Source: a virus. Taken from it: DNA of 24,073 nt. The notes beneath the pieces are model-generated. The model saw only the letters and a list, made by a program, of their open reading frames with translations. It was not told where the DNA came from and made no database searches. A program made the translations under genes and the position numbers. Numbering within the stretch: position 1 is the first letter of the stretch; each line of letters opens with the position of its first letter. The DNA lies in IMG/VR virus record IMGVR_UViG_3300033148_008094, positions 1-24,073 of that record, one strand, 5' to 3'. This document shows positions 1-7,405 of the stretch, in pieces.

Positions 1-5
1 GCCAT
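1..5 (-). CDS. start codon of the next gene (partial)
   Basis: An ATG at 5..3 lies 2 nt past the TAA of the preceding gene and has an AGGAAG-type ribosome site about 9 nt upstream, inside the end of that gene. Only the start codon and two more bases are in the window, so nothing can be said about the product. It shows that the minus-strand operon continues leftward. Confidence 0.4.
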
Positions 6-7
6 AT

Positions 8-262
8 TTACGCTTCCTCATAAGTTACTCTCAAAACATAATCAGATAAAGGTGCAAAATACTTAAAAATTATTTCATTATTATTAATTTCAGTAAAATC
101 TTCGGGGCTATGTAGTGTCTGGCCATTACAACACAAACTAATCTCTCCTAATTTATAATTACTGTGTGTATTGAACACTTTATTTACCCCATCCAACTCA
201 CCAATTAGTTTTGCGTTTAAAACTACATTTGTAGCTTGTTTTTGTTTTATTAATACAATCAT
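8..262 (-). CDS. small beta-rich virion-type protein, 84 aa
   Basis: This 84-residue protein has the layout of a small beta module seen in phage tail, adaptor and fibre proteins: 'GELDGVNKVFNT', then a strand ending in 'CNGQTL', a turn with 'DFTE', then 'NEIIFKYFAPLSDYVLRVTY'. The C-terminus of the 428-residue protein at 806-2092 has a comparable pattern (VDGQLL ... GITFRFNV ... YIVRA), so the two may use related modules. A virion role is inferred from the fold pattern and the position downstream of the head genes. The ATG has only a weak GAG-type ribosome site, and a Cys-rich reading frame overlaps the start in another frame. Specific function unknown. Confidence 0.75.
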   Translation of the reverse strand: MIVLIKQKQATNVVLNAKLIGELDGVNKVFNTHSNYKLGEISLCCNGQTLHSPEDFTEINNNEIIFKYFAPLSDYVLRVTYEEA

Positions 263-365
263 TTTGTAACTCTCTTTTTATACAAAAACATAGTTCAGAT
301 ATACAAACAGCTACGTTGTGACAGGGTTTTCCAGAACAATATTCAAAACAATATACCTTAACCAT
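198..365 (-). CDS. candidate Cys-rich 55-aa protein overlapping the next gene
   Basis: An ATG at 365..363 opens a 55-codon frame with eight cysteines; six of them lie in one 23-residue stretch (CFEYC-SGKPC-HNVAVC-ISELCFC). That is a high density for chance translation and suggests a small metal-binding or disulfide-rich protein. Against it, the frame overlaps the 84-aa gene by 65 nt, and its nearest AAAGG ribosome site is about 12 nt upstream inside a small hairpin (375-387). A strong GGAG just after the upstream stop has no standard start codon within reach. It occupies most of the otherwise empty 263-405 gap. I regard it as possible only. Confidence 0.3.
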   Translation of the reverse strand: MVKVYCFEYCSGKPCHNVAVCISELCFCIKRELQNDCINKTKTSYKCSFKRKTNW

Positions 366-405
366 ATTTTTATAATACCTTTGGTATATCTTATATTTTA
401 TCTCC

Positions 406-723
406 TTAATTCACTTCTACAACTTCTGATTCAGGAGGATCAGTTCCTCTTATTCTGTCAATAGTCTCCTGTCGCGCTTTTGCTCTATTGGCAGCTGCAA
501 TCATGTTCTCGATTAAATGCACTATTATTTGTTCATTAATCTTTAATTGTGAAATCTGTCCTTCTAACATATGTAATTGTTTTATCTTTTTTTCAATATC
601 TACTCTATACCTATTGACTAAAGTTGTTATAAATCCCACCTCTTCTTTAGTCACTACCTCTTGTTCTTCTGCTTTCATGACTATCTGTCTTAATTTATTT
701 CCTTGTTCTTTATCTTCTATCAC
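406..723 (-). CDS. small coiled-coil protein, 105 aa
   Basis: No family recognised. The protein is almost entirely helical and charged, with heptad-like spacing of hydrophobics over residues about 8-90 and an acidic tail (PPESEVVEV). It starts with GTG at 723, and the ribosome site is an AGGAGGAG stretch just upstream, preceded by three 9-bp repeats that each carry an AAGGAAG core. Its place among probable connector or tail genes suggests a small assembly or structural factor, but this is inference. Confidence 0.7.
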   Translation of the reverse strand: MIEDKEQGNKLRQIVMKAEEQEVVTKEEVGFITTLVNRYRVDIEKKIKQLHMLEGQISQLKINEQIIVHLIENMIAAANRAKARQETIDRIRGTDPPESEVVEVN

Positions 724-733
724 AACTCCTCCT

Positions 734-760
734 CTTCCTTATCTTCCTTATCTTCCTTAT
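734..760 (-). repeat. three 9-bp tandem repeats upstream of the 105-aa gene
   Basis: On the minus strand the unit ATAAGGAAG is repeated three times without mismatch. Each copy contains a purine-rich Shine-Dalgarno-like core, and the array leads straight into the AGGAGGAG site of the gene starting at 723. It may be simple slippage, or it may tune ribosome loading. Confidence 0.8.
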
Positions 761-805
761 CTTAAAAAACACATATCTAAAGGATAAACCTTCAGGCATG
801 TTGTG

Positions 806-2092
806 TTATGCTCTTACTATATAAGTTACATTACTATTTGATCTCACATTAAATCTAAACGTAATTCCTGATGTGGTAATTTCTCCATAATCTCTATCAG
901 CATTAACTCCAGCCACACCTGTATCTGCAGCTAACAATTGTCCATCAACATATACATCCATATTATTACCTTCCTGTCCAACAGTAGAGAATGGTGTATA
1001 ACTAATACTATAAGGTAATGGATGTAAAACATTCTTAGGTATAATACCACTAATTTGTTCAATATATTTCTGTGGACTACATACAATAGAATCAGCTACA
1101 TCTTTAAGATTTTGGTCCAATTTATCTAATGAATCAGCAATATCTTCTCCACTAGAAATATAATTTTCCTCTAAATAATCACGATCACCTATCTCATCAT
1201 TAAGAAGATCTATCGCCGCCCATAAATTGTTTGGATCTGATTGAAGCGCGTAATATGCCGCAGTATTAGTCCACCCACTAGCATCATCAACATTATCTCC
1301 AGAACCAGTATATGACCATAGATTCACAATGTCTTCAATTAATTCAACATCCCCTTCCCAACTATCCACAAAATCTGTGCGCAGCCATTCGTATTCCTGC
1401 ATTTCAGACATAACCCTACGTAGGGGATATATAAATTTTACAGAAGTTACACCAGTTCCTGATAAATCACACGGTGAACCGTTTTTATAAAATCTAATAT
1501 ACGCATCAGTTCCTGTGCCAGTACCTGCAAAATCAGCACCATCATGAAACTTAGCATAAATTAAATCCGTACCATCGGTAAATTGAGCATCATTAATGGT
1601 ATTTAAAACATCTATACGACATACATTATCACTACCACCTTCGTCCCAATAACTACCAGTATTAACAACACTGGCAAAAATTGGTAAACCACGTCTATCT
1701 ATAGGTGTAGCATAAACGGCAGTTGTTGAAAGTAACACTCCTGTATCGGTTCCTGAAACAGTATAATAGGCACCTGAATTATCAGCAGACACAGCAACTA
1801 TTACTGTTTTAGAATCTACAGTATTGCTGGAAATATTACTTAAATTTAAATCTTTGTTGGTTGCATTCCCAGCATCTGTATCTGTGGGATCAAAATATTG
1901 TCCTAAATCACCAAACCAATTAGTGGTACCTTTTAAACCCTTCATTAGGGTTCTAAAAATATTTAAATCTTCTTCTAAAGTACCAGAAACAGTTGGTTCG
2001 GCTACATCGGATATAGTAGCATTAACAACTGAGTCACTATAAGTACTAGATCCTCTAATTTGAGTAAGTTGATCTAATAAACTTCTTGACAT
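806..2092 (-). CDS. probable virion (connector, tail or fibre) protein, 428 aa
   Basis: This is a large Thr/Ser/Gly/Asp-rich protein. The N-terminal third, after a short helix (SLLDQLTQIRG), includes 'GLKGTTNWFGDLGQYFDP'. The middle (about 90-220) is beta-rich and low in charge, typical of surface virion proteins. A more helical part (about 225-340) follows, and the C-terminal 50 residues form a small beta module (MDVYVDGQLL ... ITFRFNVRSNSNVTYIVRA) like those in phage tail and fibre proteins. The ATG at 2092 has a perfect AGGAGGT site 8 nt upstream, which a nearby complementary ACCTCCT could mask. Two genes downstream of the capsid gene, it is probably structural; the exact part of the virion is not determined. 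Confidence 0.8.
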   Translation of the reverse strand: MSRSLLDQLTQIRGSSTYSDSVVNATISDVAEPTVSGTLEEDLNIFRTLMKGLKGTTNWFGDLGQYFDPTDTDAGNATNKDLNLSNISSNTVDSKTVIVAVSADNSGAYYTVSGTDTGVLLSTTAVYATPIDRRGLPIFASVVNTGSYWDEGGSDNVCRIDVLNTINDAQFTDGTDLIYAKFHDGADFAGTGTGTDAYIRFYKNGSPCDLSGTGVTSVKFIYPLRRVMSEMQEYEWLRTDFVDSWEGDVELIEDIVNLWSYTGSGDNVDDASGWTNTAAYYALQSDPNNLWAAIDLLNDEIGDRDYLEENYISSGEDIADSLDKLDQNLKDVADSIVCSPQKYIEQISGIIPKNVLHPLPYSISYTPFSTVGQEGNNMDVYVDGQLLAADTGVAGVNADRDYGEITTSGITFRFNVRSNSNVTYIVRA

Positions 2093-2100
2093 ATGTAGGT

Positions 2101-2141
2101 ACCTCCTTTATTTTTACAGGAGGTGAAAATAATTACCTCCT
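2101..2141 (-). promoter_or_regulatory. alternative SD/anti-SD pairing element
   Basis: On the minus-strand RNA, AGGAGGT (2141-2135) overlaps the stop of the 154-aa gene (AGG AGG TAA). It is followed after 10 nt by its exact complement ACCTCCT (2124-2118) and then by a second AGGAGGT (2107-2101), the ribosome site of the 428-aa gene. The middle element can pair with either copy, perfectly over 7 bp. No U-run follows, so a terminator is unlikely. A translational switch is inferred. Confidence 0.55.
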
Positions 2142-2591
2142 TTGTGTTTCTAATTCAGTAACTCTCTTCTTTAAAATTCTACAAAGACTATCCTTACCTG
2201 GTCTAGGTTGAGCTTCTGCTAAAGAATACTTTAATAGTTTTAAATCAGTAACTCTAGGTATTATTTCTCTTGCACTCCTAACAGATAAAGAAATAACTTC
2301 CTCTATAGACATGTTTTTAGGATCTATTTTATTTACATCTACTTTTACTTCTTTCAGTAAGGTTTTATCTTCGGCAGGGGTCTGTTCTTTTCCTAATATA
2401 ATTTGCCATCTATTCTCATCCCTTAACTTTACAGTTTTAAGCCAACTGATAAACTCATCACCTTTAGTTAATTCATGTTTTTTACCATATTGATTATATA
2501 ACTCACTTAATGGTATCTTGCCGCCGGGCTTAATTGCTCTTTTCATAGCATGTAACCACATAGCGGATTTATTTAATACGTATCCTTCCAT
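2133..2591 (-). CDS. phage protein of unknown function, 152 aa
   Basis: No named domain recognised. The N-terminal half is basic and helical (NKSAMWLHAMKRAIKPGGK, then an ELYNQYG...HELTKGDEFISWL segment that could be a helix-turn-helix-like or winged fold). The C-terminal half is helical and charged and ends 'ETQRR'. Two in-frame ATGs lie close together; the second (2591) is chosen because AAGGAGA is 8 nt upstream of it but only 2 nt from the first (2597). Its stop overlaps the AGGAGGT hairpin arm described at 2101-2141. A head-completion or tail-assembly role would fit the position but is not shown. Confidence 0.8.
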   Translation of the reverse strand: MEGYVLNKSAMWLHAMKRAIKPGGKIPLSELYNQYGKKHELTKGDEFISWLKTVKLRDENRWQIILGKEQTPAEDKTLLKEVKVDVNKIDPKNMSIEEVISLSVRSAREIIPRVTDLKLLKYSLAEAQPRPGKDSLCRILKKRVTELETQRR

Positions 2592-2633
2592 TTTCATTCT
2601 CCTTCTCTTATGTTTTATTTAACAACCCTTTTC

Positions 2634-2963
2634 CTATTCTAAATTTATATCATAGTTCCTGTTAATTCTATCTATTAAATAGTGTAATATATTAGACAAC
2701 CTATGAATGACTATACCAATAAAAAATAGATTTAATATTATATTATCTACAAAAAGAAAAACACATGCAGAAAATAATCCAACCCATACAGACACACAAT
2801 ACCCACAATCAAGTAGGTCGTGTATAAATTTACTAATTATATTCTGTCTTCTGTCAAAAAAGAATTTTCTAATTGGACTAAATAATTCAGATTTAGTTAT
2901 TATTTCAGTAATAGCTTCTGTAAATACAACTAAAAATAGAATTACTACTAAACTTCTCAACAT
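2634..2963 (-). CDS. DUF1360-like small membrane protein
   Basis: The protein has an N-terminal hydrophobic helix (LRSLVVILFLVVFTEAIT), a cytosolic or loop part, then the motif LLDCGYCVSVWVGL followed by further hydrophobic segments (FSACVFLFV, IILNLFFIGIVI). Paired cysteines in a 'CxxCxxxWVG' setting next to a helix are typical of DUF1360 membrane proteins found in phages and spore-formers; their function is unknown. An upstream in-frame GTG at 2987 lies inside the hairpin stem that follows the capsid gene, so the ATG at 2963 is taken as the start, giving 109 residues. It separates the capsid gene from later virion genes. Confidence 0.75.
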   Translation of the reverse strand: MLRSLVVILFLVVFTEAITEIITKSELFSPIRKFFFDRRQNIISKFIHDLLDCGYCVSVWVGLFSACVFLFVDNIILNLFFIGIVIHRLSNILHYLIDRINRNYDINLE

Positions 2964-2980
2964 ATGTTTGCCTAAAAGAT

Positions 2981-3009
2981 ATCCCACGCCATTAAAAATG
3001 ACGTGGGAT
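2981..3009 (-). terminator. hairpin after the major capsid gene
   Basis: As minus-strand RNA, AUCCCACG-U-CAUU / UUU / AAUG-G-CGUGGGAU forms a 13-bp stem with one U-G wobble and a 3-nt loop, followed by AUAUCUUUU. On the plus strand the wobble becomes a C-A mismatch, so the structure favours the minus direction. It starts 9 nt after the capsid stop and probably acts as a terminator, partial attenuator or 3'-end stabiliser. Confidence 0.7.
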
Positions 3010-3018
3010 TAATTTATT

Positions 3019-4089
3019 TTATAAACTTCTATCAATTACACCTATTCCCATCATTCTACTATCTAAACAAGCGAAACCTAATTCGGCCCAGCCGAAGAAA
3101 CCTTGTTTTTGAACTCTAAGCAGTGTAGGATCATCATGAGCTTCATAATCTTTTCTAACAGGCATAACTAAAGAATCATTGAGACTCAAATCAAAACCAA
3201 TAATCTGTGTCTCACCTAATGTGCTGATTGTACCATCAGCAGAAGTTACATTAGGATTATCCAATGTATAATTGTTATAGGTATCATCACCATCGGCAAG
3301 GAACTTACCATATTCTGATGTACTGCCATTAATATTATACATACCAGTAGCTCCAAGATGTTGTACTTCATGGAGGCTAACATTCCAAATCATTCCCATA
3401 CCAGCAGCTTGGAATATTTCTCTTCTAGTCACAGGATCAATGTCTGTATCCGTCCATTCACGAATATCAGCGGCATCTTCTGGGGCTACATAAAGATCCG
3501 TAAGAGTTCTACCAGTTCTCTTGAACCCAACCATCATTTTATTGATAAGTTCTTTAGAAAGATATCCGGCTCCTGTAGAAGCAGGATTGATCTCATAAAT
3601 AGGAGCAGGTCTTGATCCTAACAGTCCTTTACCTGAAAAAGCTGATGTAGCCGCAGGCATAATTACTCGCCAGCCACACTCTTCCTCATAATTGGCAAGA
3701 TCTTTGGCTGCTCTAGCAGCTGCTCTTTGAGGAATATCAATACGAGAATCTCTCGCATAAGTAATCTTCCAATCCGCAGAGGCATCGATGGTAAACGTAG
3801 GAACGTAAACCTCTTCACCAATACCTTCGATGAAGTTCTGAGCAACATAACCAAGCCCAGGCAATACCCATACTGGAATTTCAAAATCTTCTGCAATTGG
3901 ATATACAGCTTGTGCACCAGGCGCAAGCCTCTCAACCGCAAATAATTGACGCATAATTGATTCCAGCTCAATTTTCTGCAGAATTGGAGTTGTCAAAGCT
4001 GCAGCAAAAGCTCTGTACGCAGCAAGCCCTTCCTGTGTCTGAATCTCAGCCGTAGCTTTGAAAAGATCCATCATTTCTTGTCTATCCAT
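3019..4089 (-). CDS. major capsid protein, HK97 fold
   Basis: This 356-residue protein forms the icosahedral shell. The N-terminal helix (about 1-55) leads into a strand region with 'GAQAVYPIAEDFEIPVWVLPG', followed by the long E-loop-like segment and 'EEVYVPTFTIDASADWKITY'. The helical P-domain part is 'IDIPQRAAARAAKDLANYEEECGWRVI', and the C-terminal beta part contains 'MPVRKDYEAHDDPTLLRVQKQGFFGWAELGFACLDSRMMG'. The last segment is typical of phage capsid proteins that end in a domain referring to a 'mode of packing' strand and a glycine-rich turn. Position after protease, scaffold and decoration genes, and the hairpin just after its stop, also fit. Expression is likely high: a 76-nt leader with its own hairpin precedes it, with an AGGAGGAG ribosome site. 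Confidence 0.9.
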   Translation of the reverse strand: MDRQEMMDLFKATAEIQTQEGLAAYRAFAAALTTPILQKIELESIMRQLFAVERLAPGAQAVYPIAEDFEIPVWVLPGLGYVAQNFIEGIGEEVYVPTFTIDASADWKITYARDSRIDIPQRAAARAAKDLANYEEECGWRVIMPAATSAFSGKGLLGSRPAPIYEINPASTGAGYLSKELINKMMVGFKRTGRTLTDLYVAPEDAADIREWTDTDIDPVTRREIFQAAGMGMIWNVSLHEVQHLGATGMYNINGSTSEYGKFLADGDDTYNNYTLDNPNVTSADGTISTLGETQIIGFDLSLNDSLVMPVRKDYEAHDDPTLLRVQKQGFFGWAELGFACLDSRMMGIGVIDRSL

Positions 4090-4123
4090 AATAACAACTC
4101 CTCCTCATTATCGTTAGTTTCGG

Positions 4124-4140
4124 AAGCACTATCTGTGCTT
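4124..4140 (-). other. hairpin in the capsid gene leader
   Basis: AAGCAC and GTGCTT form a perfect 6-bp inverted repeat around a 5-nt loop in the 76-nt gap before the major capsid gene. No U-run follows, so a role in RNA processing or stability is more likely than termination. Confidence 0.5.
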
Positions 4141-4165
4141 TAATCCGATTATAAATTCATTCAAA

Positions 4166-4810
4166 TTATACCAAAAGTTTAATTCTAATTGGATAAAGAG
4201 TAGTATTAGCAATATTAGCAGTTGCTTTAGCAACACTAGCGCCTTTAACCACTCTAGCTACCGTAGTAGTCACACCAGTAATATATTCACCATCATAATC
4301 AGTGGCATCCGAACCATTACTAACATCATTAGTAACCTTAGCTTCATCCGCTGCGACATATAATGTGGCTCCAGGAAGTATAGCAGCGCTAGGTGTCGTA
4401 GCTGTACTAGCATCTCCACCAGTACCTTCTGCTGTATAATGTACTGTATCCCAAATACCAAGATGCGCCACAGCTACTGGTACTTCTTTGGTACCATTAA
4501 TAGCACCAGAACTGTATGAAGGCTGGGCAATAACATCACTAGAACCCAAATCCCCATTCATCACAAAGCCTGCTGGATGTACTGAATGATATCCAGTTTT
4601 TACTTTCTGCATGGAAAAACCAAAAGGAATAATACCAGTATCTCCATGAGCCATTTTTGATACAATAGCTTCTTGATTAGTAGCACCAGAATTTAATTTT
4701 AAAACTGAGCCTGCATAACAAAGCACACCACCAACTCCAGTAGCATCACTAGTTTGAGATTCATAAGCACAAAATTGGTTTTCTATAACAGAGTGTCTAG
4801 GTATAAACAT
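4166..4810 (-). CDS. probable capsid decoration or cement protein, 214 aa
   Basis: This is a beta-rich, Gly/Ala/Thr-rich protein with no signal or membrane segment. It begins 'MFIPRHSVIENQFCAYESQTSD' and contains 'AHGDTGIIPFGFSMQKVKTGYHSVHPAGFVMNGDLGSS', followed by Thr/Ala-rich loops and a C-terminal strand 'TTLYPIRIKLLV'. Its place directly between scaffold and major capsid genes is where many phages encode head decoration or cement proteins, and size and composition match. The call is inference from context; an alternative is a minor head protein. It is 14 nt downstream of the scaffold gene and shares its transcript. Confidence 0.65.
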   Translation of the reverse strand: MFIPRHSVIENQFCAYESQTSDATGVGGVLCYAGSVLKLNSGATNQEAIVSKMAHGDTGIIPFGFSMQKVKTGYHSVHPAGFVMNGDLGSSDVIAQPSYSSGAINGTKEVPVAVAHLGIWDTVHYTAEGTGGDASTATTPSAAILPGATLYVAADEAKVTNDVSNGSDATDYDGEYITGVTTTVARVVKGASVAKATANIANTTLYPIRIKLLV

Positions 4811-4824
4811 ATCCGTCTTCCTCC

Positions 4825-5571
4825 TTAATCATTTTTCTTCGTCATTAAATTAGCCATTGCTTTTCCCATACTTTGATACTTAGATTGCATATCAGCTGAA
4901 GGAAAAATTTCAAAATTAAGTGCTGCTGAAACAGCTTGGCCAGGATCTACTTTAGCTGGAGGAACTACTTTAACCTCTTCTTCCGCATTCTCTAACTCTT
5001 CTTCTGCAGTCTCTAATACTTCTTCTTCTGCAGTTTCTTCTTCAGCAATCACTTCTTTCTTTTCCTCTTTCTCTACTGGAACTTTAGCAGCTTCCTCGTT
5101 AGATTTGGATAATTCAGCAATAACGGCTTCTCTAATAGAAACTAATTCATTTTTATAAGATGCAAATTCTTCATCAGACATTTCTCTAACTTTAGATGAC
5201 TGAACCTCTTTATCAGAAATTACGCCTGCTTCTTCAAGCTCAGCTACTCTGATTTCAGTGGCCCTGTCTTTTTTAATTTCTTCTAACGCACTTTCTGATT
5301 CATCAGCTTTTGTTTTAACTTCCTCTATCTTGGTTCTGGCTGCCTCAAGCTCAGTTTCAAGATTTTGGATAGTGTTTTTGGCTGTAGAAAGTTCTTCACT
5401 GACTTCTGAAACTTCAGTATTACTTGATTCAAGAGAGGTGGTTAATTCATCAATAGTATTTGCCGCCTCCTGTAAAGCAACCTCAGTTTGTTTACGAATA
5501 TCAGCATCTTCCTTTTCAGAAAATATCTTAGCCACTACGGCTTCGACATCAGTCTTTAATTTTTCATCCAT
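4825..5571 (-). CDS. head scaffolding protein
   Basis: An acidic, helical protein of 248 residues. Residues about 25-110 form a long coiled coil (heptads through TIDELTTSLESSN ... NLETELEAARTKIEEV). A second helical part follows with 'ELEEAGVISDKEVQ' and 'MSDEEFASYKNEL', then a Glu-rich low-complexity stretch (about 160-205) and a C-terminal 'DMQSKYQSMGKAMANLM' that could bind capsid protein. Composition, length and position between protease and capsid genes are those of phage scaffold proteins, which are digested or expelled during maturation. A TTG start one codon upstream (5574) is possible, but the ATG at 5571 has AGGAGG 9 nt away. Confidence 0.85.
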   Translation of the reverse strand: MDEKLKTDVEAVVAKIFSEKEDADIRKQTEVALQEAANTIDELTTSLESSNTEVSEVSEELSTAKNTIQNLETELEAARTKIEEVKTKADESESALEEIKKDRATEIRVAELEEAGVISDKEVQSSKVREMSDEEFASYKNELVSIREAVIAELSKSNEEAAKVPVEKEEKKEVIAEEETAEEEVLETAEEELENAEEEVKVVPPAKVDPGQAVSAALNFEIFPSADMQSKYQSMGKAMANLMTKKND

Positions 5572-5643
5572 CAAACATTACCTCCTATATATTTTTGTTC
5601 CAATATACAAAATAATTATACATTTACGTACCAACCTGAAGTG

Positions 5644-5660
5644 TTCCTAATTCTTAGGAA
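5644..5660 (-). other. hairpin in the scaffold gene leader
   Basis: TTCCTAA and TTAGGAA form a perfect 7-bp inverted repeat around 3 nt in the 172-nt gap 5575-5746, the longest clear gap of the window. A further TTAGGAA copy lies about 20 nt away on the minus strand. A TATAAT-like box is present downstream but lacks a convincing -35. Nothing else is recognised in the gap. Confidence 0.45.
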
Positions 5661-5746
5661 TTTTGGATTTAATTCCTTTTCCTAAACAAAAAATACACGT
5701 ATAATTAAATTAATATTTAGAAACCAGATATAAAAGCTTTTTTTAA

Positions 5747-6187
5747 TTACGGTAAATTAGCTCTAATATTATCTTTACTCCAAGTACCACATGAAATACC
5801 AGTTATGTCTGGATCTACACCTAACATAAACATAACATCAACTGTAGATAAACCATCATTAGCACCAGCATTTTCAACCGTCAATTTGATATCTCCATCA
5901 CCTGTGGGGTCTTTAGTAACATAAAAATCACCAGCATCATAGTTAGGTGTTACTTGTACATTAACATAAGTTACTAAATCAAATCCATGAAATTTAGTTC
6001 CACTAGCAACAAGTGTAATCTCTGAAGAACCAGATGCTACAGTAGCAGTTACTCCCCACACAAATGGGTATGCATGGTTATTACCCATGTTTCTCCAGAT
6101 AACTTTGAGATTGTCATCACCATTAATTCTAGTAAGTTTTGGGGTACTTTTTAACAGCCCTACTTGGGCTTGTCCTAATTGTGACAT
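5747..6187 (-). CDS. beta-rich head-module protein, 146 aa
   Basis: Family not recognised. The sequence is made of short strands and loops (GVTATVASGSSEITLVASG, TYVNVQVTPNYDAGDFYV, GDGDIKLTVEN), with few charged helices and one Cys near the end. This looks like a virion surface or joining protein. It lies between the maturation protease and scaffold genes, so a head decoration or head-fibre role is reasonable. AGGAGG is well placed before the ATG. Confidence 0.75.
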   Translation of the reverse strand: MSQLGQAQVGLLKSTPKLTRINGDDNLKVIWRNMGNNHAYPFVWGVTATVASGSSEITLVASGTKFHGFDLVTYVNVQVTPNYDAGDFYVTKDPTGDGDIKLTVENAGANDGLSTVDVMFMLGVDPDITGISCGTWSKDNIRANLP

Positions 6188-6240
6188 ATTAAATCCTCCT
6201 TTTACGATGTTTGTTTAAACTGACTCGTATCAATCAGCTT

Positions 6241-7335
6241 TTAAAGCAATTTTTTTAATTCCTCCAACAATTTCTTTCTTTTATCTTTTTTAGATCTTTC
6301 TTCAAAAAGCTTTTTAGCTACGGTAGTAGCGGCTTTTGATACCTGATTCCTCAAACACTTAGGATCAGTAACATCCCTAGAGAAAGATGTACATCCTCTT
6401 TCATATAGGGTGCACCAATCTGTGTGTAAAATTTTATTTCTATCTTCAGAAGCACTATCAAAAACTGTTTTTCTATAATTTACACAAATTCCAACGGTAT
6501 CGTTGTATTGTAATTCAGCTTCTTCTGAAATAGATGTGTCTGTAATATTAGAGGTTACATTATTATTTTTTTCTTCCTTTGATATTTTATCATAATCTAT
6601 AATTAGAATATCGTTATTATTTTTCATATTTACTCCCTTATCTGCAGCCGTCTCTAATACTACTGATGGTGGATTGGCGGGTTTCTCTACAAAACCACAA
6701 CCAGAAAATGTAATACCACGTAATACCCTATCAATTTTACCTACAGCCAACTCTACTCCAGATTTAAGTACCTTACCAATTCTTCCAAATATATTAGGAT
6801 CATTAGCTATACCTAAAGCTTCGGCTTCCTTACGACTTATAATTAAATCTCCTATTTTCACATCAAAACTATTAAAATAAGCTTCCATACTAACACACCA
6901 TTTTCCTGATGCTACTTCATCTGCTAAATCTGGAAAACGATTTTTATAAACAATACCAGCTATTGCTACATGAAACTTCTTCTTATCCAAACTAGCTTCC
7001 TCAATAGAAGCTAATTCATCTAAAGAAATTTCTGCTCCCTTATCATCCATAAAAGCTCTTTTATAAATATGACCTACTATCTCCTCTTCCTTATGTTCAA
7101 CATCCATAGCTTTGTTTATAATTGTACCTTCAGCTTTTATTAATTCTGATGGAAGAAAATAAGCATGATTTAAATTAGCCCCAGACGACACAAAAACAGC
7201 GGAAAAATATTGTAAATCAATCTGTTTTTCTCCTTCTTTGGGTAACTCTATAATAGATGCTGCTTCTTTTAACTCATTAGTTTCATCATGTAATTGAATA
7301 TCAGCTTTTAAATAAATATGATCATTCTTTTCCAC
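6241..7335 (-). CDS. prohead maturation protease
   Basis: It is a phage head protease that would cut scaffold and capsid protein after assembly. The N-terminal half carries the fold pattern: 'NLNHAYFLPSELIKA', then 'NKAMDVEHKEEEIVGHI' with probable catalytic His81, and 'GKWCVSMEAYF' with probable nucleophile Ser149, followed by 'GITFSGCGFVEKPANPPS' (residues 207-224), a common end motif of the domain. Residues about 230-364 form an extension beyond the usual domain, with Cys-rich spacing (CVNY ... WCTLYERGC ... KC) and a Lys-rich helical end. It starts with GTG at 7335, 7 nt after AAGGAGG. The portal gene is immediately upstream. Confidence 0.8.
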   Translation of the reverse strand: MEKNDHIYLKADIQLHDETNELKEAASIIELPKEGEKQIDLQYFSAVFVSSGANLNHAYFLPSELIKAEGTIINKAMDVEHKEEEIVGHIYKRAFMDDKGAEISLDELASIEEASLDKKKFHVAIAGIVYKNRFPDLADEVASGKWCVSMEAYFNSFDVKIGDLIISRKEAEALGIANDPNIFGRIGKVLKSGVELAVGKIDRVLRGITFSGCGFVEKPANPPSVVLETAADKGVNMKNNNDILIIDYDKISKEEKNNNVTSNITDTSISEEAELQYNDTVGICVNYRKTVFDSASEDRNKILHTDWCTLYERGCTSFSRDVTDPKCLRNQVSKAATTVAKKLFEERSKKDKRKKLLEELKKLL

Positions 7336-7405
7336 TTTGAATCCTCCTTATAAACTACTATGTCTTTTTCTTATATGGTAACCCTCTACTTATTATGTAG
7401 TTAGT

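Noticed and set aside
734-760. CRISPR array
   Set aside because: Units are 9 bp, adjacent and without spacers.
2964-2987. GTG start at 2987 for the DUF1360-like gene
   Set aside because: It falls inside the hairpin stem and has no ribosome site; the ATG at 2963 fits better.
488-3615. Plus-strand open frames such as 488-787, 1824-2042, 2707-3012 and 3358-3615
   Set aside because: They lie opposite well-supported minus-strand genes, lack ribosome sites and have composition typical of antisense frames. No plus-strand gene is convincing anywhere in the window.
3663-3971. 102-aa minus-strand frame inside the capsid gene
   Set aside because: Alternative-frame shadow of the major capsid gene with no ribosome site.
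5661-5746. Promoter or terminator in the scaffold leader
   Set aside because: TATAAT-like boxes occur but with no -35 at 16-18 bp, and the hairpin lacks a U-run on the minus strand.
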